Origin: Anaerofustis stercorihominis DSM 17244 | GTDB lineage: Bacteria > Bacillota > Clostridia > Eubacteriales > Anaerofustaceae | DNA length: 64,000 bases | Assembly: GCF_000154825.1 (NCBI RefSeq) | Contig: NZ_DS560015.1 | Location: forward strand, 273,052 to 337,051 | Reading direction: 5' to 3' | Part shown: positions 51,391-58,479 of the stretch, piece after piece | How the letters are laid out: every line of letters begins with the position of its first letter | Position numbering within the stretch: position 1 is the stretch's first letter | Made by a program: the position numbers and the translations under genes | Notes under the pieces: generated by a model | What the model was told of the DNA's origin: nothing | The model's database searches: none | Seen by the model: only the letters and a program-made list of their open reading frames with translations

Positions 51391-52278
51391 TTAGTTCAAA
51401 TACTTTTTAAATTCTCCGTCGCTTTCGTTTTCAAATACTGCTGCGATAACACCCGGACCCGTATGTGCTCCTATAGCACAGCCAACATAACTTATTATGA
51501 CTTCTTTAACCTTATATTTTTCTTTTAAAATTTCCGCAAGTTCTATTGCTTCTTCTTCTCTGTCTCCGTGAACGACACCTATTATTTGGTCTTCAAGGTC
51601 TTTTCCTCTTTCACCCACAAGTTCTATGATTTTATTTATAGCTTTTTTTCTGCCTCTTACCTTAGCGAAAGCCTTTAATGCTCCGTTTTCATCTATATCT
51701 ATCATAGGTTTTATATTTAAGCTTCCGCCCACTACGAATGATAATCTGGAAAGTCTCCCGCCTTTGTATAAATATTCCAATGTTTCCACAGTTACGATAT
51801 GTTCCATGTGTTCTGTGAAGTGCTTGGCGGCTCTTATTATCGTTTCCTTGTCTGCTCCGTTTCTCTGCATTTTAAGCAACTTGTAAACAGGGATACCAAA
51901 TCCAAGTGAAGCACACTTTGTATCTATTATCGTTATATCAAAATCAGGATATGTTTCTAAAAGCTCGTCCTTTGCAAGGTTAGCTGCGTTGAACGTCCCC
52001 GCAACTCCTGTTGAGAAGCACATATAAAGTACTTCGTCTCCGCTTTTTGCATATGGTTCAAAATTGCTTTTAAACATTTCAGTATTGATATGATATGTTT
52101 TTATATCTTTTGTTTTATCTTCAAGTGTTGAATAAAAATCCTTTGGAAAAATCGTCTCTCCATCGAAATAATCTTTTTCGTCTATAACAACGGGAGTTGG
52201 TATAACATGAAGATCAAATTCGTCTATTATATTTTTTGGCACATCACTTGCTGAGTCTGTAATTATCTTAAAGGCCAT
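51391..52278 (-). CDS. DegV family fatty-acid-binding protein
   Basis: A 295-residue protein. KIITDSASDVPKNIIDEFDLHVIPTPV, LYMCFSTGVAGTFNAA, VETLEYLYKGGRLSR and the final GCAIGAHTGPGVIAA are the DegV signatures. DegV/FakB proteins bind fatty acids, and some present them to FakA for phosphorylation; no fakA is near. CGGAGGG site; monocistronic. Confidence 0.93.
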   Translation of the reverse strand: MAFKIITDSASDVPKNIIDEFDLHVIPTPVVIDEKDYFDGETIFPKDFYSTLEDKTKDIKTYHINTEMFKSNFEPYAKSGDEVLYMCFSTGVAGTFNAANLAKDELLETYPDFDITIIDTKCASLGFGIPVYKLLKMQRNGADKETIIRAAKHFTEHMEHIVTVETLEYLYKGGRLSRLSFVVGGSLNIKPMIDIDENGALKAFAKVRGRKKAINKIIELVGERGKDLEDQIIGVVHGDREEEAIELAEILKEKYKVKEVIISYVGCAIGAHTGPGVIAAVFENESDGEFKKYLN

Positions 52279-52607
52279 GATTCCCTCCGTATCTTCTTTT
52301 TATCTATAAATACTATACTATATATTCGTAAAATTTTCAAAACATTAATTAAATTTTAATATAACAGAGAAAATTATTCTTCTTGAAGTTATCATTGTTT
52401 GGATATATAATTAATAACGAAAGATTTACCAAAAGAACAAATGAGAATAAATTATTTGAAATGAAATTTCTTACAAATTTCTTGTGAAAATAAAGATAAT
52501 ATCAGAAATGATTGTAAATGAAATATTTAGATGTATTTATAATTTTATATTAGCAATTTAAATCAATGTGGAATATAAGTTTAAACAAATAAATTTTAGG
52601 AGAGCAA
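52279..52607. other. AT-rich divergent gap
   Basis: About 330 bp between the divergent degV and prmA genes. It must hold both promoters; no repeat or structured element is evident. Confidence 0.5.
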
Positions 52608-53555
52608 ATGAATTACAACGAAATAAGTATTTATACAAAGAGCGAAGGCATAGATATACTAACGAATGCTTTGACGGAAATCGGAATTGACAGTTTCCTA
52701 ATCGAAGATAAAGCCGATTTTGAAAACTTCCTGACAGATAACAGAGAGACTTGGGATTTGGTTGACGAGGACTTAATGAAGAAAAAGGATACTCCGACAA
52801 ACGTCAAAGTTTATATATTGGAAGATGAAAATCAAAATGAAGTAATAACTAAATTAAAAGATAAATTGAATATACTTAAGGCGGCAGACAGTGAAGATAT
52901 TCTCGGAAGCCTTGATTTGGGTTTTAACGATATAAAAGAGGAAGACTGGGCAAATAACTGGAAGAAATATTTCAAGCCTTCAAAAGTAGGTGAAAAGCTT
53001 GTGGTCAAGCCTACATGGGAAGATTATGATAATAATGAAGACAGGATAATACTGGAAATAGACCCGGGGGCAAGCTTCGGTACGGGAACTCACGAGACTA
53101 CAAGACTATGTCTAATGGGGCTTGAAAAGTATATAAAAGGGGGAGAAGACGTTATCGACGTCGGCTGCGGAAGCGGTATACTTTCCATTGCCGCGGTAAA
53201 ACTCGGTAGCTCACATGTAACAGGAGTTGATATAGACCCTATGTGTATTGAGACTTCTTCTTATCTATCCAAGATAAACCATGTTGAAGATAAATTTGAT
53301 GTGTTTATCGGAGACCTTGCGGAAAAGGTAGATATCAAAGCGGACATAATAGTTGCGAATATATTCGCTCATATAATAAAAAGGCTTACTCCCGATACGA
53401 ACAGGATACTTAAAAAAGGAGGTATCTTTATCTCAAGCGGGATAATCGAAGAAACCGTTGATACTGTAGTGGAAAGCTACAAAGAAAATAATTTTGAAAT
53501 ACTTGAAGTTAATAATATGGGGGAATGGTATAGTGTTGTGGGGAAAAGACTTTAA
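52608..53555 (+). CDS. prmA: Ribosomal protein L11 methyltransferase
   Basis: A 315-residue SAM methyltransferase. The N-terminal substrate domain leads into DPGASFGTGTHETTRLCL, VIDVGCGSGILSIAAVKLG, VTGVDIDPM and VANIFAHII, all PrmA blocks. It methylates L11 on the ribosome. Not in its common dnaJ-rsmE operon here. Its stop codon is the start of a palindromic repeat. Confidence 0.94.
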   Translation: MNYNEISIYTKSEGIDILTNALTEIGIDSFLIEDKADFENFLTDNRETWDLVDEDLMKKKDTPTNVKVYILEDENQNEVITKLKDKLNILKAADSEDILGSLDLGFNDIKEEDWANNWKKYFKPSKVGEKLVVKPTWEDYDNNEDRIILEIDPGASFGTGTHETTRLCLMGLEKYIKGGEDVIDVGCGSGILSIAAVKLGSSHVTGVDIDPMCIETSSYLSKINHVEDKFDVFIGDLAEKVDIKADIIVANIFAHIIKRLTPDTNRILKKGGIFISSGIIEETVDTVVESYKENNFEILEVNNMGEWYSVVGKRL

Positions 53556-54250
53556 GGAAGCCTTATACCCTTGTAGGGTTCCACCCTACGACCCGCCAGT
53601 ATTTTTCCGAAGCAAAACATACTGGATAAAATGCTTCCACTGCGTGGTGCTTAGGCTTCGCCAAAAGAGATCTTTAACTTACTGAAAAATATCAATCGCT
53701 ATTTACCTGAAAAAGTTATTGCCTTTAATAAAATTTAAAACTTTTTTATGGTAGCTTCTTTTCTAAAGAATGCGGGTAACATTTTTCCGAAAATTGAGAA
53801 ACGTTAAGAGTCTTCAATGCGACATCGTGAAAGCATGTATCTCTTTTTGCCAGACCGAAAACGCTAAAAGGATTTTAGATATTTTAACCGATAAGAAAAT
53901 TTACAAATTATCTTAGGGGAATTTGTTGCACGGTATAACTACGAATTTATTTTATTAAATATGCTAAAACATGTCTAAGCTCAATAAATTAAACTTGGTA
54001 AGGTTTTTTTGAAATCTTAAAATAGTCACAATATCACGGAGCAGAGGTCAATATGACTTCTTGGTTTACTGTATGGCGAACGCCATTTATGGTCTTTTGC
54101 GAGTGGTTATTATACACATAAGCAAATTTTTATTAAGATAAATTTGTTATTTATAGCTTGTGTTATAAATCTAAATTTTGTCATACATAATTTAATAAAC
54201 CTATTTTTTTGTTTTTTTATTGACAAAAATGGCAGGGTTTGTAATAGACT
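53553..54250. repeat. Palindrome-rich interspersed repeat, copy 9 (compound, partly decayed)
   Basis: It starts on the prmA stop with TAAGGAAGCCTTA, then GTAGGG-ttcca-CCCTAC, CGACCCGC and CCAGTATTTT/CATACTGG (53596-53625, loop CCGAAGC). The nested hairpin at 53753-53804 is worn. Beyond about 53900 only traces of the second module (TTGTTGCACGGTATAAC) remain, and the rest up to 54300 is AT-rich sequence without a gene. Confidence 0.7.
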
Positions 54251-54314
54251 AAGTTTTGTATAAAGAATAGTTAGGTATTGCCTTAAAAGAATATTTCATT
54301 GAAAGAGGTAACAA

Positions 54315-55016
54315 TTGAAAGTAGCATTAATAAACGGACAGAACCATAAAGGCTCGACTTATAATATAGGTAAGATTTTAGCTTTGAAACTTACCGATGA
54401 AGAGAATATAAAAGAGGTATTCCTTCCAAGAGACATGCCTGAATTTTGTACGGGGTGTACTGCTTGCTTCATGAAAAGTGAAACACTGTGTCCTCATTAT
54501 GAATTGGTTCATCCCATTGATAAGATAATTCATGATAGCGACGTTTTAATATTCACGACCCCCACGTATGTATTTTATTCGTCAGGTTCCATGAAAGCAT
54601 TTCTCGACCATTTCGGTTATAGATGGCTTGTTCACAGACCCGAAGCTGTCATGTTCAAAAAGCAGGCGGTTTGTATTTCCACTGCGGCAGGCGGAGGAAT
54701 GAAGAAAGCCTGCAAGGATATAAAGGACAGTCTTGATTTTTGGGGTATACCGAAGACTTACCTTTTCGCTGTAGCAGTATACTCGGTCAAATGGAGTGAA
54801 GTAAGTGAAAAGGTCAGAGCTAAAATAGAAAAGAAGACGGATACTTTGGCGAGGAAGCTTAAAAAGCATGAGGGTAAGGCAAGAGTAAATTTAAAAACGA
54901 GGATTTATTTTTACGGGATACGCCTTGCTCAAAAAAGAGGCGGGCTCAATAAAGCCGACGTCGAATACTGGATAGAAAAAGGTTATACCGAAGAGAAAAG
55001 ACCTTGGAAAAATTAG
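54315..55016 (+). CDS. NAD(P)H-dependent flavin oxidoreductase (iron-sulfur flavoprotein-like)
   Basis: A 233-residue flavodoxin-fold protein. INGQNHKGSTYNIGK is the FMN loop, FCTGCTACFMKSETLCPH a Cys-rich segment seen in this family that may bind a 4Fe-4S cluster, and TPTYVFYSSGSMKAFLDH and STAAGGGMKKA are typical. TTG 54315 follows AAAGAGGT. Possibly co-transcribed with the alcohol dehydrogenase 50 bp downstream. Confidence 0.82.
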   Translation: MKVALINGQNHKGSTYNIGKILALKLTDEENIKEVFLPRDMPEFCTGCTACFMKSETLCPHYELVHPIDKIIHDSDVLIFTTPTYVFYSSGSMKAFLDHFGYRWLVHRPEAVMFKKQAVCISTAAGGGMKKACKDIKDSLDFWGIPKTYLFAVAVYSVKWSEVSEKVRAKIEKKTDTLARKLKKHEGKARVNLKTRIYFYGIRLAQKRGGLNKADVEYWIEKGYTEEKRPWKN

Positions 55017-55065
55017 TTTACAATAAAATTAAATATAATAATCTTTAAATCAATGGAGGTAGATT

Positions 55066-56253
55066 ATGCAAAAATTTGATTATTACACACCTACGAAAGT
55101 AATTTTCGGTAAGGGTACGGAAAATAAAGTAGGAAAAGAAATGAAGAAAGACGGAGCAAAAAAAGCATATATCGTTTACGGCGGTAAGAGTGCTAAGAAA
55201 AGCGGGCTTTTGGATAAAGTCGAAAAGTCTTTGAAAGATGAAAATATCGAATATAAGATGATTGGCGGTGTAAAGCCTAATCCGAGATTATCTCTTGCAA
55301 GAGAAGGAGTTAAGGAAGCAAAAGAATTCGGTGCGGATTTTATCCTTGCGGTTGGCGGAGGCAGCGTTATCGACACTGCAAAAGGTATCGCTCACGGCGT
55401 AGCAAATCCCGATACGGATATTTGGGATTTCTGGGAAGGAAAAGCTAAAGTCGAAAAATCTCTTCCCGTAGGAGTTATACTTACTATTTCGGCTGCGGGA
55501 AGCGAAATGAGTAATTCTGCAGTACTTACCAACGAAGAAACGGGAATGAAGAGAGGTCTTTCAACGGATTTCAACAGACCTAAATTTGCGATAATGGATC
55601 CCGAACTTACTTATACTCTTCCTGATTATCAGGTAGGCTGCGGTGTAGTTGATATCATGATGCACACAATGGACAGATACTTTACGGATTTGACCGATTG
55701 TCAGAATGATTTAACAGATGAAATAGCGGAAAGTTTGCTTAGAATAGTCATAAAAAACGGAAGAGTTGCTTGTAAAAATAAAGAAGACTACCATGCAATG
55801 AGCGAAATAATGTGGGCAGGTTCTCTTTCTCATAACGGTCTAACCGGTCTTGGTGCACCTATGGACTTTGCAACTCATAGACTGGGTCATTCATTGAGTG
55901 CGAAATTCGATGTTGCTCACGGTGCTTCTCTTTCTGCAATGTGGCCTCATTGGGCAAATTATGTAAAACATAAAGACATTGAAAGATTTGCGAGATACGC
56001 TAGAAATGTATGGGGGATAACGGAAGGTACAGATGAAGAATTAGCCGACAAAGGTATCGAAGCTACAGTGGAATTCTTTAAATCAATAAATATGCCTACA
56101 TGTTTCAGCGAGCTTGGAATAGGTATACAGGATGAAGACGGTCTTAGAGAACTTACAAACAGATGTTTCTATGTAAAAGGGACTAAAGTTGGTAAACTTA
56201 TTCCTTTAACGGAAGAGGATATTTATCCTATTTATGTGAGTGCTAATAAATAA
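55066..56253 (+). CDS. Iron-containing alcohol dehydrogenase (butanol dehydrogenase-like)
   Basis: A 395-residue group III alcohol dehydrogenase. VGGGSVIDTAKGIAHG binds NAD(P), and GCGVVDIMMHTMDRYF, MDFATHRLGHSLSA and DVAHGASLSAMWP supply the metal Asp/His ligands. Closest in pattern to the BdhA/YqhD group reducing aldehydes to alcohols in fermentation. GGAGGT site. Confidence 0.93.
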   Translation: MQKFDYYTPTKVIFGKGTENKVGKEMKKDGAKKAYIVYGGKSAKKSGLLDKVEKSLKDENIEYKMIGGVKPNPRLSLAREGVKEAKEFGADFILAVGGGSVIDTAKGIAHGVANPDTDIWDFWEGKAKVEKSLPVGVILTISAAGSEMSNSAVLTNEETGMKRGLSTDFNRPKFAIMDPELTYTLPDYQVGCGVVDIMMHTMDRYFTDLTDCQNDLTDEIAESLLRIVIKNGRVACKNKEDYHAMSEIMWAGSLSHNGLTGLGAPMDFATHRLGHSLSAKFDVAHGASLSAMWPHWANYVKHKDIERFARYARNVWGITEGTDEELADKGIEATVEFFKSINMPTCFSELGIGIQDEDGLRELTNRCFYVKGTKVGKLIPLTEEDIYPIYVSANK

Positions 56254-56660
56254 AGGTTATAAGGTCTTTCAGCCCTTAATAACTCGACCAATATTTTTTC
56301 GAAGATAAAAATAACTTAGGGAAACTCGCAAATCTTGCTGACGCAAATCCGTTGCACAGCATAACTTCGAAATCGTGTTGCTTAATGTGCCAAGGCACAT
56401 CTAGATTAAAAATCCAGCCCATTTTTCAAATGGGTAAGCAGTCAAAATCTCCGCTCGCCGCGGTGGCTAAGAGCTTCGCCAAAAGGGATATTAAACTTAC
56501 TGAAGTGGGTCAATCGTAAATCACCTAAAAGATTTATTAGTTTTAATAATAGATAAAACTTTCGTTGAAAAAATGTGCTAATTCAAAAGAGATAGGACGT
56601 ATAACTTATTTTACTGCGCGGTGCTTAACCTTCGGCAGAAGGGATCTAAAAGTCACTATG
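56251..56660. repeat. Palindrome-rich interspersed repeat, copy 10 (compound)
   Basis: It starts on the alcohol dehydrogenase stop (TAAAGGTTATAAGG). The second module is well preserved in reverse: GCAAATCTTGCTGACGCAAAT, CGAAATCGTGTTGCTTAATGT, GTGCC/GGCAC, ATTAAAAATCCAG and CCCATTT/AAATGGG. CTCGCCGCGGTGGC follows, then a decayed remainder. Confidence 0.75.
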
Positions 56661-56696
56661 GTTTCACATTGCGTCGTTTCATTTAAAAATGTAAAA

Positions 56697-56723
56697 AGCT
56701 CCTATTAAGGAGCTTTTTATTAA
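56697..56723 (+). terminator. Intrinsic terminator (shared island border motif)
   Basis: AAAAAGCTCCT-att-AAGGAGCTTTTT. It is nearly the same as the hairpin at 50538, also on the left of a small-regulator island. Confidence 0.85.
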
Positions 56724-56792
56724 TATTCGACAATTTTATATCACTTGTTAGAATAATATCTTATAATAATTTAACCAAATAATAAAAGAACC

Positions 56793-57119
56793 TTACATAA
56801 GGTTCTTTTTTTTCCTCTTATAGTTCTTAAATTTATTTTCGTCTGATATGGAAACAAATAAGAATATACTTTCAATTATTTGTCTGAGGTTATTTACCGC
56901 TTCCTTATATCCTCTGATAAAACATTCCTTTTCAGCAAAGTAAGCATAATCTCCGATATCCTGCTCTATTTTTCGGAATACTTCATCTCCTACGATATCG
57001 TTTATCTTTTTGATGATAATAAATCTTTCATTATTGATTTCTTCAAATCCGTCTCTGCTTTGATTGATATCACTGTTTATATATTTTTCATATATTTCTT
57101 CCAATATCCGATTTTTCAT
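56793..57119 (-). CDS. Small helical protein next to RHH gene, unrecognised
   Basis: A 108-residue, highly charged, helical protein (RILEEIYEKYINSDINQS..., CFIRGYKEAVNNLRQIIESI). Its shape recalls small DUF6809-type helical proteins found with mobile regulatory genes, but that is a guess. Its ATG overlaps the stop of the upstream RHH-like gene (ATGA), so the pair is coupled as in toxin-antitoxin operons, without any recognised toxin motif. Confidence 0.6.
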   Translation of the reverse strand: MKNRILEEIYEKYINSDINQSRDGFEEINNERFIIIKKINDIVGDEVFRKIEQDIGDYAYFAEKECFIRGYKEAVNNLRQIIESIFLFVSISDENKFKNYKRKKKNLM

Positions 57120-57271
57120 TTTTCTTCCGCCAATGCTTTATGATAATCATTTACTATATCGCTTATTACTTTTGAGTAGTCTACATTTTTTATTTTGCAG
57201 TATTCATTTAGTTTAGAATATTCTTCTTTGGTCAGTTCTAATGTTATGCTTTCTTTCTTTTTATTATTCAT
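57116..57271 (-). CDS. Small KLNEYCK-type ribbon-helix-helix-like protein
   Basis: A 51-residue protein from ATG 57271 with a perfect AGGAGG site. SITLELTKEEYSKLNEYCKIKN then DYSKVISDIVNDYHKALAEE suggests one strand and two helices. Paralogue of the 53-residue protein at 50953. It overlaps the next gene by four bases. Confidence 0.7.
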   Translation of the reverse strand: MNNKKKESITLELTKEEYSKLNEYCKIKNVDYSKVISDIVNDYHKALAEEK

Positions 57272-57315
57272 TTAAATCCTCCTATGTTTTATTTTGTGTT
57301 GTTGAAAAACCATAG

Positions 57316-57346
57316 GAAGTATGATAGAATATTTTTATCATACTTC
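57316..57346. promoter_or_regulatory. Perfect 11 bp inverted repeat upstream of the RHH-like pair
   Basis: GAAGTATGATA and TATCATACTTC flank nine AT bases about 45-75 bp before ATG 57271. Probable operator for one of the island regulators; a TATTCT -10 may sit in its spacer on the minus strand. Confidence 0.55.
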
Positions 57347-57401
57347 GGTATGGTAAGTGTAAGGAGCTTGTGTTTTTAGTAGGGTGCAGGCTCCTTTTAA
57401 T

Positions 57402-57563
57402 TTAACCTAATTTTCTAATTCCCTGTCTAATTGCTTCAGACCTTTCAATATTGTTCTTTTCGCAATATTTTTTTAGGATTTCACTGGTTTCTTTATCAAG
57501 TCTCACAGTGATTCTTTCATTCATGGAATTTTCGTTCTTAGGTCTTCCAGTTCGTGGAGACAT
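57402..57563 (-). CDS. Ribbon-helix-helix (CopG/Arc-like) regulator
   Basis: A 53-residue protein: MSPRTGRPKNENSMN, strand ERITVRLDKETSEIL, helices KKYCEKNNIERSEAIRQGI. The G-R-P/K-P/K start and the R-S-E-A/F-I/L-R-x-G-I end match the RHH protein at 50662. ATG 57563 follows AGGAGG; a start at 57587 lies within the operator. Its promoter has two TGTC-N-GACA sites. Confidence 0.82.
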   Translation of the reverse strand: MSPRTGRPKNENSMNERITVRLDKETSEILKKYCEKNNIERSEAIRQGIRKLG

Positions 57564-57577
57564 ATATACACCTCCTT

Positions 57578-57622
57578 TGTCTGACACAATATAATTATAG
57601 TCTATGTCGGACAGTAAATCAA
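57578..57622 (-). promoter_or_regulatory. Promoter with two TGTCNGACA operators
   Basis: On the minus strand TTGATT (57617-57622) and TATAAT (57594-57599) are 17 bp apart. TGTCCGACA lies in the spacer (57605-57613) and TGTCAGACA after the -10 (57578-57586), the same layout as before the paralogue at 50662 but with another operator word. Confidence 0.7.
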
Positions 57623-57702
57623 TATAAAAGTAGGATAAAGTAAGATTTATTTTTTACTAATAGAATTTTATGCGATATTCTATTTTATATGGAGTTCTTA
57701 TA

Positions 57703-57933
57703 ATGGATACGGTAGAAGCAATTAAAATAAGGATTTTGCAGTTGTGTGAGGAAGAGAGTATTAGTATAAATAAATTGGCAAATTACAGTGGTTTAGCTCC
57801 TTCTACATTAAAAGGCATTTTATATGATAGAAGCAGAAATCCTAAAATAATTACTCTAAAAATAATTTGTGATGGTCTAAATATAACCTTGGCAGAATTT
57901 TTCACATCATCTGAATTTAATGATCTTGAATAG
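57703..57933 (+). CDS. XRE-type HTH regulator
   Basis: A 76-residue HTH protein: RILQLCEEESISINKLANYSGL, then PSTLKGILYDRSRNPKIITLK and ICDGLNITLAEFF. ATG 57703 follows GGAG; the upstream ATG at 57670 has no site. Same fold, size and block order as the ATC-start gene at 51122. Divergent from the RHH gene. Confidence 0.82.
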   Translation: MDTVEAIKIRILQLCEEESISINKLANYSGLAPSTLKGILYDRSRNPKIITLKIICDGLNITLAEFFTSSEFNDLE

Positions 57934-58034
57934 GAAATCAAATAATATATCAAGAGACAATTCTTCTTAGAGTTTTTTTTATTGTATCTTTTTATTATAA
58001 AGGCAAAAATTTAGAAAAAGAAATTTTTATTTAA

Positions 58035-58195
58035 CGTGGGGTCGGGGTAGCGGTCGTTTGGAGAAAGTGCGGGCAGCTCTTTCTCAAAATCCGACCGCGT
58101 AAGAGCCTCCACGGCAATTGAGTGGAAGCATTTAATCCATTTTTGTTGCTTTGGACAAAAATGGTCGGGTTCTTAAGGGCGGACAGCCCTTAAAG
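58035..58195 (-). repeat. Palindrome-rich interspersed repeat, copy 11 (single unit)
   Basis: The nested hairpin at 58050-58098 has outer stem GCGGTCG/CGACCGC, inner stem GAGAAAG/CTTTCTC and the loop TGCGGGCAG. Then GCCTCCACGGC, ATTGAGTGGAAGCATTTAAT and the AT hairpin CCATTTTTGT/ACAAAAATGG (58137-58165). It ends TTAAGGGC-gga-GCCCTTAA-like. Confidence 0.85.
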
Positions 58196-58299
58196 GCTTG
58201 TTTATTTAAATAAAAGCAATAAATATCATATTAATTTCATATAAATCACATTAAAGATACATATACATAAAATAATATATGATTAAATCATAAGGATGA

Positions 58300-58450
58300 A
58301 AGAGGTGATAAAAAGGTGGATGACCTGCACGACCTGAAAAGGTATATAAAATTATATAATGCTCATTTTTTAGTGAGATTTAATTCATTTTGTTGGTATA
58401 GCCAATCACTACAGGAGTAGGGATGTTTTGGTTATGCTTTTTTTAATACA
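58300..58450 (+). promoter_or_regulatory. Leader with short ORF and attenuator-like hairpin before the P-type ATPase
   Basis: A 34-codon frame (GTG 58316 to TAG 58420) follows AGAGGTGA. Its end lies inside a hairpin in which TAGCCAA pairs with TTGGTTA around an inner CTAC/GTAG stem, followed by TGC and seven T (about 58398-58442). Stop codon and terminator overlap as in attenuation. No known riboswitch class was matched. Confidence 0.4.
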
Positions 58451-58479
58451 TTAAAACAACATTATGAAGGAGACAAAAA

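Noticed and set aside
58300-58450. yybP-ykoY manganese riboswitch before the P-type ATPase
   Set aside because: The conserved GGGGAGUAG and CAAGACC-type loops are absent; only a vague AGGAGTAGGG occurs.
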